Shown here: positions 39,601-52,062 of the stretch, piece after piece
Layout: each line of letters begins with the position of its first letter
How positions within the stretch are numbered: position 1 is the stretch's first letter
NCBI GenBank assembly: GCA_037893225.1
Contig: JAZGUH010000360.1
Span: 1,550,001 to 1,614,000 of the forward strand
Origin: Hippasteria phrygiana
Taxonomy: Eukaryota; Echinodermata; Asteroidea; Valvatida; Goniasteridae
DNA: 64,000 nucleotides
Direction of reading: 5' to 3'
Translations under genes and position numbers: made by a program
The notes under the pieces: model-generated
What the model saw: the letters and a program-made list of their open reading frames with translations, nothing else
Database searches by the model: none
Told to the model about the DNA's origin: nothing

Positions 39601-42600
39601 CTCCACAAGTTTGAACTCTAGGAAGCCGCCGATGATTGCAACATGTAGCGCCAGATCTAAGCTAAACATACATGTCAAAATTGCTGCATTTGGTTGATAT
39701 TTCATGCAATTATGAATGAGTAAAGCAAGTTCATACCCCAGGGAATTTGACAGGCATGCAGCAATAAATAGAAGGTAATATGTACACAGATGTTGGCCGG
39801 GAAGAAAATATACATTGCGAGGTTTGAATTTTCTCCACAAGTTTTAACTCTAGGAAGCCGCCGATAATTGCAACATGTAGAGCCAGATCTAAGCTATCCA
39901 TACATGTCAAAATTACTGCATTTGGTTGATATTTCATGCAATTATGAATGAGTAAAGCAAGTTCATACCCCATGGAATTTGACAGGCATGGAGCAATAAA
40001 TAGAGGGTAATATGCACACAGATGGTGGCCGGAAAGAAAATAAACATTGCGAGGTTTGAATTTTCTCCACAAGTTTGAACTCTAAGAAGCCGCCGATGAT
40101 TGCAACATGTAGCGCCAGATCTAAGCTATCCATACATGTCAAAATTACTGCATTTGGTTGATATTTCATGCAATTATGAATGAATAAAGCAAGTCCATAC
40201 CCCAGGGAATTTGACAGGCATGGAGCAATAAATAGACGGTAATATATACACAGATGTTGGCTGGGAAGAAAATATACATTGCGAGGTTTGAATTTTCTCC
40301 ACAAGTTTTAACTCTAAGAAGCCGCCGATAATTGCAACATGTAGAGCCAGATCTAAGCTATCCATACATGTCAAAATTACTGAATTTGGTTGATATTTCA
40401 TGCAATTATGAATGAGTAAAGCAAGTCCATACCCCAGGGAATTTGACATGCATGGAGCAATAAATAGAAGGTAATATGTACACAAATGTTGGCCAGAAAG
40501 AAAATAAACATTGCGAGGTTTGAATTTTCTCCACAAGTTTGAACTCTAGGAAGCCGCCGATGATTGCAACATGTAGCGCCAGATCTAAGCTAAACATACA
40601 TGTCAAAATTGCTGCATTTGGTTGATATTTCATGCAATTATGAATGAGTAAAGCAAGTTCATACCCCAGGGAATTTGACAGGCATGCAGCAATAAATAGA
40701 AGGTAATATGTACACAGATGTTGGCCGGGAAGAAAATATACATTGCGAGGTTTGAATTTTCTCCACAAGTTTTAACTCTAAGAAGCCGCCGATGATTGCA
40801 ACATGTAGCGCCAGATCTAAGCTATCCATACATGTCAAAATTACTGCATTTGGTTGATATTTCATGCAATTATGAATGAATAAAGCAAGTCCATACCCCA
40901 GGGAATTTGACATGCATGGAGCAATAAATAGACGGTAATATGTACACAGATGTTGGCCGGAAAGAAAATAAACATTGCGAGGTTTGAATTTTCTCCACAA
41001 GTTTGAACTCTAAGAAGCCGCCGATGATTGCAACATGTAGCGCCAGATCTAAGCTATCCATACATGTCAAAATTACTGCATTTGGTTGATATTTCATGCA
41101 ATTATGAATGAGTAAAGCAAGTCCATACCCCAGGGAATTTGACAGGCATGGAGCAATAAATAAAAGGTAATATGCACACAGATGGTGGCCGGGAAGAAAA
41201 TAAACATTGCGAGGTTTGAATTTTCTCCACAGGGTTTATCTCTAGGAAGCCGCCGATAATTGCAACATGTAGAGCCAGATCTAAGCTATCCATACATGTC
41301 AAAATTACTGCATTTGGTTGATATTTCATGCAATTATTGAATGAGTAAAGCAAGTCCATACCCCAGGGAATTTGACAGGCATGGAGCAATAAATAGACGG
41401 TAATATATACACAGATGTTGGCTGGGAAGAAAATATACATTGCGAGGTTTGAATTTTCTCCACAAGTTTTAACTCTAAGAAGCCGCCGATAATTGCAACA
41501 TGTAGAGCCAGATCTAAGCTATCCATACATGTCAAAATTACTGAATTTGGTTGATATTTCATGCAATTATGAATGAGTAAAGCAAGTCCATACCCCAGGG
41601 AATTTGACATGCATGGAGCAATAAATAGAAGGTAATATGTACACAAATGTTGGCCAGAAAGAAAATAAACATTGCGAGGTTTGAATTTTCTCCACAAGTT
41701 TGAACTCTAGGAAGCCGCCGATGATTGCAACATGTAGCGCCAGATCTAAGCTAAACATACATGTCAAAATTGCTGCATTTGGTTGATATTTCATGCAATT
41801 ATGAATGAGTAAAGCAAGTTCATACCCCAGGGAATTTGACAGGCATGCAGCAATAAATAGAAGGTAATATGTACACAGATGTTGGCCGGGAAGAAAATAT
41901 ACATTGCGAGGTTTGAATTTTCTCCACAAGTTTTAACTCTAAGAAGCCGCCGATGATTGCAACATGTAGCGCCAGATCTAAGCTATCCATACATGTCAAA
42001 ATTACTGCATTTGGTTGATATTTCATGCAATTATGAATGAATAAAGCAAGTCCATACCCCAGGGAATTTGACATGCATGGAGCAATAAATAGACGGTAAT
42101 ATGTACACAGATGTTGGCCGGAAAGAAAATAAACATTGCGAGGTTTGAATTTTCTCCACAAGTTTGAACTCTAAGAAGCCGCCGATGATTGCAACATGTA
42201 GCGCCAGATCTAAGCTATCCATACATGTCAAAATTACTGCATTTGGTTGATATTTCATGCAATTATGAATGAGTAAAGCAAGTCCATACCCCAGGGAATT
42301 TGACAGGCATGGAGCAATAAATAAAAGGTAATATGCACACAGATGGTGGCCGGGAAGAAAATAAACATTGCGAGGTTTGAATTTTCTCCACAGGGTTTAT
42401 CTCTAGGAAGCCGCCGATAATTGCAACATGTAGAGCCAGATCTAAGCTATCCATACATGTCAAAATTACTGCATTTGGTTGATATTTCATGCAATTATAG
42501 AATGAGTAAAGCAAGTCCATACCCCAGGGAATTTGACAGGCATGGAGCAATAAATAGAAGGTAATGTGCACACAGATGGTGGCCGGGAAGAAAATAAACA

Positions 42601-45600
42601 TTGCGAGGTTTGAATTTTCTCCACAAGTTTTAACTCTAGGAAGCCGCCGATAATTGCAACATGTAGAGCCAGATCTAAGCTATCCATACATGTCAAAATT
42701 ACTGCATTTGGTTGATATTTCATGCAATTATGAATGAATAAAGCAAGTCCATACCCCAGGGAATTTGACATGCATGGAGCAATAAATAGACGGTAATATG
42801 TACACAGATGTTGGCCGGAAAGAAAATAAACATTGCGAGGTTTGAATTTTCTCCACAAGTTTGAACTCTAAGAAGCCGCCGATGATTGCAACATGTAGCG
42901 CCAGATCTAAGCTATCCATACATGTCAAAATTACTGCATTTGGTTGATATTTCATGCAATTATGAATGAGTAAAGCAAGTCCATACCCCAGGGAATTTGA
43001 CATGCATGGAGCAATAAATAAAAGGTAATATGCACACAGATGGTGGCCGGGAAGAAAATAAACATTGCGAGGTTTGAATTTTCTCCACAGGGTTTATCTC
43101 TAGGAAGCCGCCGATAATTGCAACATGTAGAGCCAGATCTAAGCTATCCATACATGTCAAAATTACTGAATTTGGTTGATATTTCATGCAATTATGAATG
43201 AGTAAAGCAAGTCCATACCCCAGGGAATTTGACATGCATGGAGCAATAAATAGAAGGTAATATGTACACAAATGTTGGCCAGAAAGAAAATAAACATTGC
43301 GAGGTTTGAATTTTCTCCACAAGTTTGAACTCTAGGAAGCCGCCGATGATTGCAACATGTAGCGCCAGATCTAAGCTAAACATACATGTCAAAATTGCTG
43401 CATTTGGTTGATATTTCATGCAATTATGAATGAGTAAAGCAAGTTCATACCCCAGGGAATTTGACAGGCATGCAGCAATAAATAGAAGGTAATATGTACA
43501 CAGATGTTGGCCGGGAAGAAAATATACATTGCGAGGTTTGAATTTTCTCCACAAGTTTTAACTCTAAGAAGCCGCCGATGATTGCAACATGTAGCGCCAG
43601 ATCTAAGCTATCCATACATGTCAAAATTACTGCATTTGGTTGATATTTCATGCAATTATGAATGAATAAAGCAAGTCCATACCCCAGGGAATTTGACATG
43701 CATGGAGCAATAAATAGACGGTAATATGTACACAGATGTTGGCCGGAAAGAAAATAAACATTGCGAGGTTTGAATTTTCTCCACAAGTTTGAACTCTAAG
43801 AAGCCGCCGATGATTGCAACATGTAGCGCCAGATCTAAGCTATCCATACATGTCAAAATTACTGCATTTGGTTGATATTTCATGCAATTATGAATGAGTA
43901 AAGCAAGTCCATACCCCAGGGAATTTGACAGGCATGGAGCAATAAATAAAAGGTAATATGCACACAGATGGTGGCCGGGAAGAAAATAAACATTGCGAGG
44001 TTTGAATTTTCTCCACAGGGTTTATCTCTAGGAAGCCGCCGATAATTGCAACATGTAGAGCCAGATCTAAGCTATCCATACATGTCAAAATTACTGCATT
44101 TGGTTGATATTTCATGCAATTATTGAATGAGTAAAGCAAGTCCATACCCCAGGGAATTTGACAGGCATGGAGCAATAAATAGAAGGTAATGTGCACACAG
44201 ATGGTGGCCGGGAAGAAAATAAACATTGCGAGGTTTGAATTTTCTCCACAAGTTTTAACTCTAGGAAGCCGCCGATAATTGCAACATGTAGAGCCAGATC
44301 TAAGCTATCCATACATGTCAAAATTACTGCATTTGGTTGATATTTCATGCAATTATGAATGAATAAAGCAAGTCCATACCCCAGGGAATTTGACATGCAT
44401 GGAGCAATAAATAGACGGTAATATGTACACAGATGTTGGCCGGAAAGAAAATAAACATTGCGAGGTTTGAAGTTTCTCCACAAGTTTGAACTCTAAGAAG
44501 CCGCCGATGATTGCAACATGTAGCGCCAGATCTAAGCTATCCATACATGTCAAAATTACTGCATTTGGTTGATATTTCATGCAATTATGAATGAGTAAAG
44601 CAAGTCCATACCCCAGGGAATTTGACATGCATGGAGCAATAAATAAAAGGTAATATGCACACAGATGGTGGCCGGGAAGAAAATAAACATTGCGAGGTTT
44701 GAATTTTCTCCACAGGGTTTATCTCTAGGAAGCCGCCGATAATTGCAACATGTAGAGCCAGATCTAAGCTATCCATACATGTCAAAATTACTGCATTTGG
44801 TTGATATTTCATGCAATTATTGAATGAGTAAAGCAAGTCCATACCCCAGGGAATTTGACAGGCATGGAGCAATAAATAGAAGGTAATGTGCACACAGATG
44901 GTGGCCGGGAAGAAAATAAACATTGCGAGGTTTGAATTTTCTCCACAAGTTTTAACTCTAGGAAGCCGCCGATAATTGCAACATGTAGAGCCAGATCTAA
45001 GCTATCCATACATGTCAAAATTACTGCATTTGGTTGATATTTCATGCAATTATGAATGAGTAAAGCAAGTTCATACCCCATGGAATTTGACAGGCATGGA
45101 GCAATAAATAGAGGGTAATATGCACACAGATGGTGGCCGGAAAGAAAATAAACATTGCGAGGTTTGAATTTTCTCCACAAGTTTGAACTCTAAGAAGCCG
45201 CCGATGATTGCAACATGTAGCGCCAGATCTAAGCTATCCATACATGTCAAAATTACTGCATTTGGTTGATATTTCATGCAATTATTGAATGAGTAAAGCA
45301 AGTCCATACCCCAGGGAATTTGACAGGCATGGAGCAATAAATAGAAGGTAATGTGCACACAGATGGTGGCCGGGAAGAAAATAAACATTGCGAGGTTTGA
45401 ATTTTCTCCACAAGTTTTAACTCTAGGAAGCCGCCGATAATTGCAACATGTAGAGCCAGATCTAAGCTATCCATACATGTCAAAATTACTGCATTTGGTT
45501 GATATTTCATGCAATTATGAATGAATAAAGCAAGTCCATACCCCAGGGAATTTGACATGCATGGAGCAATAAATAGACGGTAATATGTACACAGATGTTG

Positions 45601-46736
45601 GCCGGAAAGAAAATAAACATTGCGAGGTTTGAATTTTCTCCACAAGTTTGAACTCTAAGAAGCCGCCGATGATTGCAACATGTAGCGCCAGATCTAAGCT
45701 ATCCATACATGTCAAAATTACTGCATTTGGTTGATATTTCATGCAATTATGAATGAGTAAAGCAAGTCCATACCCCAGGGAATTTGACATGCATGGAGCA
45801 ATAAATAAAAGGTAATATGCACACAGATGGTGGCCGGGAAGAAAATAAACATTGCGAGGTTTGAATTTTCTCCACAGGGTTTATCTCTAGGAAGCCGCCG
45901 ATAATTGCAACATGTAGAGCCAGATCTAAGCTATCCATACATGTCAAAATTACTGCATTTGGTTGATATTTCATGCAATTATTGAATGAGTAAAGCAAGT
46001 CCATACCCCAGGGAATTTGACAGGCATGGAGCAATAAATAGAAGGTAATGTGCACACAGATGGTGGCCGGGAAGAAAATAAACATTGCGAGGTTTGAATT
46101 TTCTCCACAAGTTTTAACTCTAGGAAGCCGCCGATAATTGCAACATGTAGAGCCAGATCTAAGCTATCCATACATGTCAAAATTACTGCATTTGGTTGAT
46201 ATTTCATGCAATTATGAATGAGTAAAGCAAGTTCATACCCCATGGAATTTGACAGGCATGGAGCAATAAATAGAGGGTAATATGCACACAGATGGTGGCC
46301 GGAAAGAAAATAAACATTGCGAGGTTTGAATTTTCTCCACAAGTTTGAACTCTAAGAAGCCGCCGATGATTGCAACATGTAGCGCCAGATCTAAGCTATC
46401 CATACATGTCAAAATTACTGCATTTGGTTGATATTTCATGCAATTATGAATGAATAAAGCAAGTCCATACCCCAGGGAATTTGACAGGCATGGAGCAATA
46501 AATAGACAGTAATATATACACAGATGTTGGCTGGGAAGAAAATATACATTGCGAGGTTTGAATTTTCTCCACAAGTTTTAACTCTAAGAAGCCGCCGATA
46601 ATTGCAACATGTAGAGCCAGATCTAAGCTATCCATACATGTCAAAATTACTGAATTTGGTTGATATTTCATGCAATTATGAATGAGTAAAGCAAGTCCAT
46701 ACCCCAGGGAATTTGACATGCATGGAGCAATAAATA
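36229..46736. repeat. 10.5-kb block, right copy of the pair
   Basis: Order by start. 36229 D, A, B, C/D, E. 37389 F, B, C/D, E, A'. 38549 B, C, D, A. 39477 B, C, D, A. 40405 B, C/D, E, F. 41333 G/A, B, C/D, E, F. 42494 G, E, F'. 43191 B, C/D, E, F. 44119 G, E, F'. 44816 G, D. 45281 G, E, F'. 45978 G, D, A. The order repeats 16730-27175 monomer for monomer. It sits directly after the 5339-bp tandem pair and so restores left-domain structure in the middle of the window. Confidence 0.87.
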
Positions 46737-49700
46737 GAAGGTAATATGTACACAAATGTTGGCCAGAAAGAAAATAAACATTGCGAGGTTTGAATTTTCT
46801 CCACAAGTTTGAACTCTAGGAAGCCGCCGATGATTGCAACATGTAGCGCCAGATCTAAGCTAAACATACATGTCAAAATTGCTGCATTTGGTTGATATTT
46901 CATGCAATTATGAATGAGTAAAGCAAGTTCATACCCCACGGAATTTGACAGGCATGCAGCAATAAATAGAAGGTAATATGTACACAGATGTTGGCCGGGA
47001 AGAAAATATACATTGCGAGGTTTGAATTTTCTCCACAAGTTTTAACTCTAAGAAGCCGCCGATGATTGCAACATGTAGCGCCAGATCTAAGCTATCCATA
47101 CATGTCAAAATTACTGCATTTGGTTGATATTTCATGCAATTATGAATGAATAAAGCAAGTCCATACCCCAGGGAATTTGACATGCATGGAGCAATAAATA
47201 GACGGTAATATGTACACAGATGTTGGCCGGAAAGAAAATAAACATTGCGAGGTTTGAATTTTCTCCACAAGTTTGAACTCTAAGAAGCCGCCGATGATTG
47301 CAACATGTAGCGCCAGATCTAAGCTATCCATACATGTCAAAATTACTGCATTTGGTTGATATTTCATGCAATTATGAATGAGTAAAGCAAGTCCATACCC
47401 CAGGGAATTTGACAGGCATGGAGCAATAAATAAAAGGTAATATGCACACAGATGGTGGCCGGGAAGAAAATAAACATTGCGAGGTTTGAATTTTCTCCAC
47501 AGGGTTTATCTCTAGGAAGCCGCCGATAATTGCAACATGTAGAGCCAGATCTAAGCTATCCATACATGTCAAAATTACTGCATTTGGTTGATATTTCATG
47601 CAATTATTGAATGAGTAAAGCAAGTCCATACCCCAGGGAATTTGACAGGCATGGAGCAATAAATAGAAGGTAATGTGCACACAGAGGGTGGCCGGGAAGA
47701 AAATAAACATTGCGAGGTTTGAATTTTCTCCACAAGTTTTAACTCTAGGAAGCCGCCGATAATTGCAACATGTAGAGCCAGATCTAAGCTATCCATACAT
47801 GTCAAAATTACTGCATTTGGTTGATATTTCATGCAATTATGAATGAGTAAAGCAAGTTCATACCCCATGGAATTTGACAGGCATGGAGCAATAAATAGAG
47901 GGTAATATGCACACAGATGGTGGCCGGAAAGAAAATAAACATTGCGAGGTTTGAATATTCTCCACAAGTTTGAACTCTAAGAAGCCGCCGATGATTGCAA
48001 CATGTAGCGCCAGATCTAAGCTAAACATACATGTCAAAATTGCTGCATTTGGTTGATATTTCATGCAATTATGAATGAGTAAAGCAAGTTCATACCCCAG
48101 GGAATTTGACATGCATGGAGCAATAAATAGACGGTAATATGTACACAGATGTTGGCCGGAAAGAAAATAAACATTGCGAGGTTTGAATTTTCTCCACAAG
48201 TTTGAACTCTAAGAAGCCGCCGATGATTGCAACATGTAGCGCCAGATCTAAGCTATCCATACATGTCAAAATTACTGCATTTGGTTGATATTTCATGCAA
48301 TTATGAATGAGTAAAGCAAGTCCATACCCCAGGGAATTTGACAGGCATGGAGCAATAAATAAAAGGTAATATGCACACAGATGGTGGCCGGGAAGAAAAT
48401 AAACATTGCGAGGTTTGAATTTTCTCCACAGGGTTTATCTCTAGGAAGCCGCCGATAATTGCAACATGTAGAGCCAGATCTAAGCTATCCATACATGTCA
48501 AAATTACTGCATTTGGTTGATATTTCATGCAATTATTGAATGAGTAAAGCAAGTCCATACCCCAGGGAATTTGACAGGCATGGAGCAATAAATAGAAGGT
48601 AATGTGCACACAGATGGTGGCCGGGAAGAAAATAAACATTGCGAGGTTTGAATTTTCTCCACAAGTTTTAACTCTAGGAAGCCGCCGATGATTGCAACAT
48701 GTAGCGCCAGATCTAAGCTATCCATACATGTCAAAATTACTGCATTTGGTTGATATTTCATGCAATTATGAATGAGTAAAGCAAGTCCATACCCCAGGGA
48801 ATTTGACAGGCATGGAGCAATAAATAAAAGGTAATATGCACACAGATGGTGGCCGGAAAGAAAATAAACATTGCGAGGTTTGAATTTTCTCCACAATTGT
48901 TAACTCTAAGAAGCCGCCGATAATTGCAACATGTAGCGCCAGATCTAAGCTATCCATACATGTCAAAATTACTGTATTTGGTTGATATTTCATGCAATTA
49001 TGAATGAGTAAAGCAAGTCCATACCCCAGGGAATTTGACATGCATGGAGCAATAAATAGACGGTAATATGTACACAAATGTTGGCCAGAAAGAAAATAAA
49101 CATTGCGAGGTTTGAATTTTCTCCACAAGTTTGAACTCTAGGAAGCCGCCGATAATTGCAACATGTAGAGCCAGATCTAAGCTATCCATACATGTCAAAA
49201 TTACTGCATTTGGTTGATATTTCATGCAATTATGAATGAATAAAGCAAGTCCATACCCCAGGGAATTTGACAGGCATGGAGCAATAAATAGACGGTAATA
49301 TATACACAGATGTTGGCTGGGAAGAAAATATACATTGCGAGGTTTGAATTTTCTCCACAAGTTTTAACTCTAAGAAGCCGCCGATAATTGCAACATGTAG
49401 AGCCAGATCTAAGCTATCCATACATGTCAAAATTACTGAATTTGGTTGATATTTCATGCAATTATGAATGAGTAAAGCAAGTCCATACCCCAGGGAATTT
49501 GACATGCATGGAGCAATAAATAGAAGGTAATATGTACACAAATGTTGGCCAGAAAGAAAATAAACATTGCGAGGTTTGAATTTTCTCCACAAGTTTGAAC
49601 TCTAGGAAGCCGCCGATGATTGCAACATGTAGCGCCAGATCTAAGCTATCCATACATGTCAAAATTACTGCATTTGGTTGATATTTCATGCAATTATGAA

Positions 49701-50620
49701 TGAATAAAGCAAGTCCATACCCCAGGGAATTTGACATGCATGGAGCAATAAATAGACGGTAATATGTACACAGATGTTGGCCGGAAAGAAAATAAACATT
49801 GCGAGGTTTGAATTTTCTCCACAAGTTTGAACTCTAAGAAGCCGCCGATGATTGCAACATGTAGCGCCAGATCTAAGCTATCCATACATGTCAAAATTAC
49901 TGCATTTGGTTGATATTTCATGCAATTATGAATGAGTAAAGCAAGTCCATACCCCAGGGAATTTGACAGGCATGGAGCAATAAATAAAAGGTAATATGCA
50001 CACAGATGGTGGCCGGAAAGAAAATAAACATTGCGAGGTTTGAATTTTCTCCACAATTGTTAACTCTAAGAAGCCGCCGATAATTGCAACATGTAGTGCC
50101 AGATCTAAGCTATCCATACATGTCAAAATTACTGAATTTGGTTGATATTTCATGCAATTATGAATGAGTAAAGCAAGTCCATACCCCAGGGAATTTGACA
50201 TGCATGGAGCAATAAATAGACGGTAACATGTACACAGATGTTGGCCGGAAAGAAAATAAACATTGCGAGGTTTGAATTTTCTCCACAAGTTTTAACTCTA
50301 GGAAGCCGCCGATGATTGCAACATGTAGCGCCAGATCTAAGCTATACATACATGTCAAAATTGCTGCATTTGGTTGATATTTCATGCAATTATGAATGAG
50401 TAAAGCAAGTTCATACCCTAGGGAATTTGACAGGCATGGAGCAATAAATAGAAGGTAATATGTACACAGATGTTGGCCGGGAAGAAAATATACATTGCGA
50501 GGTTTGAATTTTCTCCACAAGTTTTAACTCTAGGAAGCCGCCGATAATTGCAACATGTAGAGCCAGATCTAAGCTATCCATACATGTCAAAATTACTGCA
50601 TTTGGTTGATATTTCATGCA
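46675..50620. repeat. Transition zone: tetramer types give way to H and other mosaics
   Basis: Order by start. 46675 B, C/D ('ccccacgg'), E, F. 47603 G ('gagggtgg'). 47836 D with B-like tail. 48068 C-start/E body. 48300 F. 48532 G with D-like tail. 48765 H. 48997 B-like with 'agacgg'. 49229 A. 49461 B/D. 49693 E. 49925 H ('gtgcc'). 50157 mosaic with 'gtaacatg'. 50389 C-like with 'ccctaggg' and no 'gcatgc'. Single-copy variants are common here and no period repeats cleanly, unlike the left domain. Confidence 0.8.
48765..48996. repeat. Monomer type H (representative)
   Basis: Left half like F ('ataaaagg', 'atgcacac', 'gatggtgg'), but then 'ccggaaag', the private 'cacaattgttaac' (CAATTG and GTTAAC sites), 'ctaag', 'gataatt', 'gcgcc', and often 'actgtat'. 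Full H copies are at 48765, 49925, 51690, 53688, 54384 and 58240. Its right half also occurs in hybrids at 52759, 55686, 59542 and 60471. It is seen only to the right of 48.7 kb. Confidence 0.85.
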
Positions 50621-50993
50621 ATTATGAATGAGTAAAGCAAGTTCATACCCCAGGGAATTTGACAGGCATGGAGCAATAAATAGAAGGTAATGTGCACACA
50701 GATGGTGGCCGGGAAGAAAATAAACATTGCGAGGTTTGAATTTTCTCCACAAGTTTTAACTCTAGGAAGCCGCCGAGGATTGCAACATGTAGCGCCAGAT
50801 CTAAGCTATCCATGCAATAAATAGAAGGTAATATGCACACAGATGGTGGCCGGGAAGAAAATAAACATTGCGAGGTTTGAATTTTCTCCACAAGTTTTAA
50901 CTCTACGAAGCCGCCGATGATTGCAACATGTAGCGACAGATCTAAGCTATCCATACATGTCAAAATTACTGCATTTGGTTGATATTTCATGCA
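50621..50993. repeat. Truncated dimer 1 (232 + 141 bp), junction 50813/50814
   Basis: Two monomers are joined with 91 bp missing: 'ctatccat' runs straight into 'gcaataaat'. This copy keeps 'aatatgcac' after the junction, whereas the other four read 'aataagcac'. It also has private 'gaggatt' and 'gcgacag'. On the first character it is the most ancestral-looking copy. Confidence 0.92.
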
Positions 50994-51689
50994 ATTATGA
51001 ATGAATAAAGCAAGTCCATACCCCAGGGAATTTGACAGGCATGGAGCAATAAATAGACGGTAATATATACACAGATGTTGGCTGGGAAGAAAATATACAT
51101 TGCGAGGTTTGAATTTTCTCCACAAGTTTTAACTCTAGGAAGCCGCCGATAATTGCAACATGTAGAGCCAGATCTAAGCTATCCATACATGTCAAAATTA
51201 CTGAATTTGGTTGATATTTCATGCAATTATGAATGAGTAAAGCAAGTCCATACCCCAGGGAATTTGACATGCATGGAGCAATAAATAGACGGTAATATGT
51301 ACACAAATGTTGGCCAGAAAGAAAATAAACATTGCGAGGTTTGAATTTTCTACACAAGTTTGAACTCTAGGAAGCCGCCGATGATTGCAACATGTAGCGC
51401 CAGATCTAAGCTATACATACATGTCAAAATTGCTGCATTTGGTTGATATTTCATGCAATTATGAATGAGTAAAGCAAGTTCATACCCCATGGAATTTGAC
51501 AGGCATGGAGCAATAAATAGAGGGTAATATGCACACAGATGGTGGCCGGAAAGAAAATAAACATTGCGAGGTTTGAATTTTCTCCACAAGTTTGAACTCT
51601 AAGAAGCCGCCGATGATTGCAACATGTAGCGCCAGATCTAAGCTACCCATACATGTCAAAATTACTGTATTTTGTTGATATTTCATGCA

Positions 51690-52062
51690 ATTATGAATGA
51701 GTAAAGCAAGTCCATACCCCAGGGAATTTGACAGGCATGGAGCAATAAATAAAAGGTAATATGCACACAGATGGTGGCCGGAAAGAAAATAAACTTTGCG
51801 AGGTTTGAATTTTCTCCACAATTGTTAACTCTAAGAAGCCGCCGATAATTGCAACATGTAGCGCCAGATCTAAGCTATCCATGCAATAAATAGAAGGTAA
51901 TAAGCACACAGATGGTGGCCGGGAAGAAAATAAACATTGCGAGGTTTGAATTTTCTCCACAAGTTTTAACTCTACGAAGCCGCCGATGATTGCAACATGT
52001 AGCGCCAGATCTAAGCTATCCATACATGTCAAAATTACTGCATTTGGTTAATATTTCATGCA
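51690..52062. repeat. Truncated dimer 2, junction 51882/51883
   Basis: Same 91-bp deletion. The first half is type H ('aaaagg', 'aactttgcg', 'caattgttaac'). After the junction it reads 'aataagcac' and 'ctacg'. It ends with 'ttggttaat'. Confidence 0.92.

Noticed and set aside
50621..50993. Insertion of foreign DNA at the 373-bp units
   Set aside because: Both sides align to the monomer. The unit is a dimer missing 91 bp, with nothing added.
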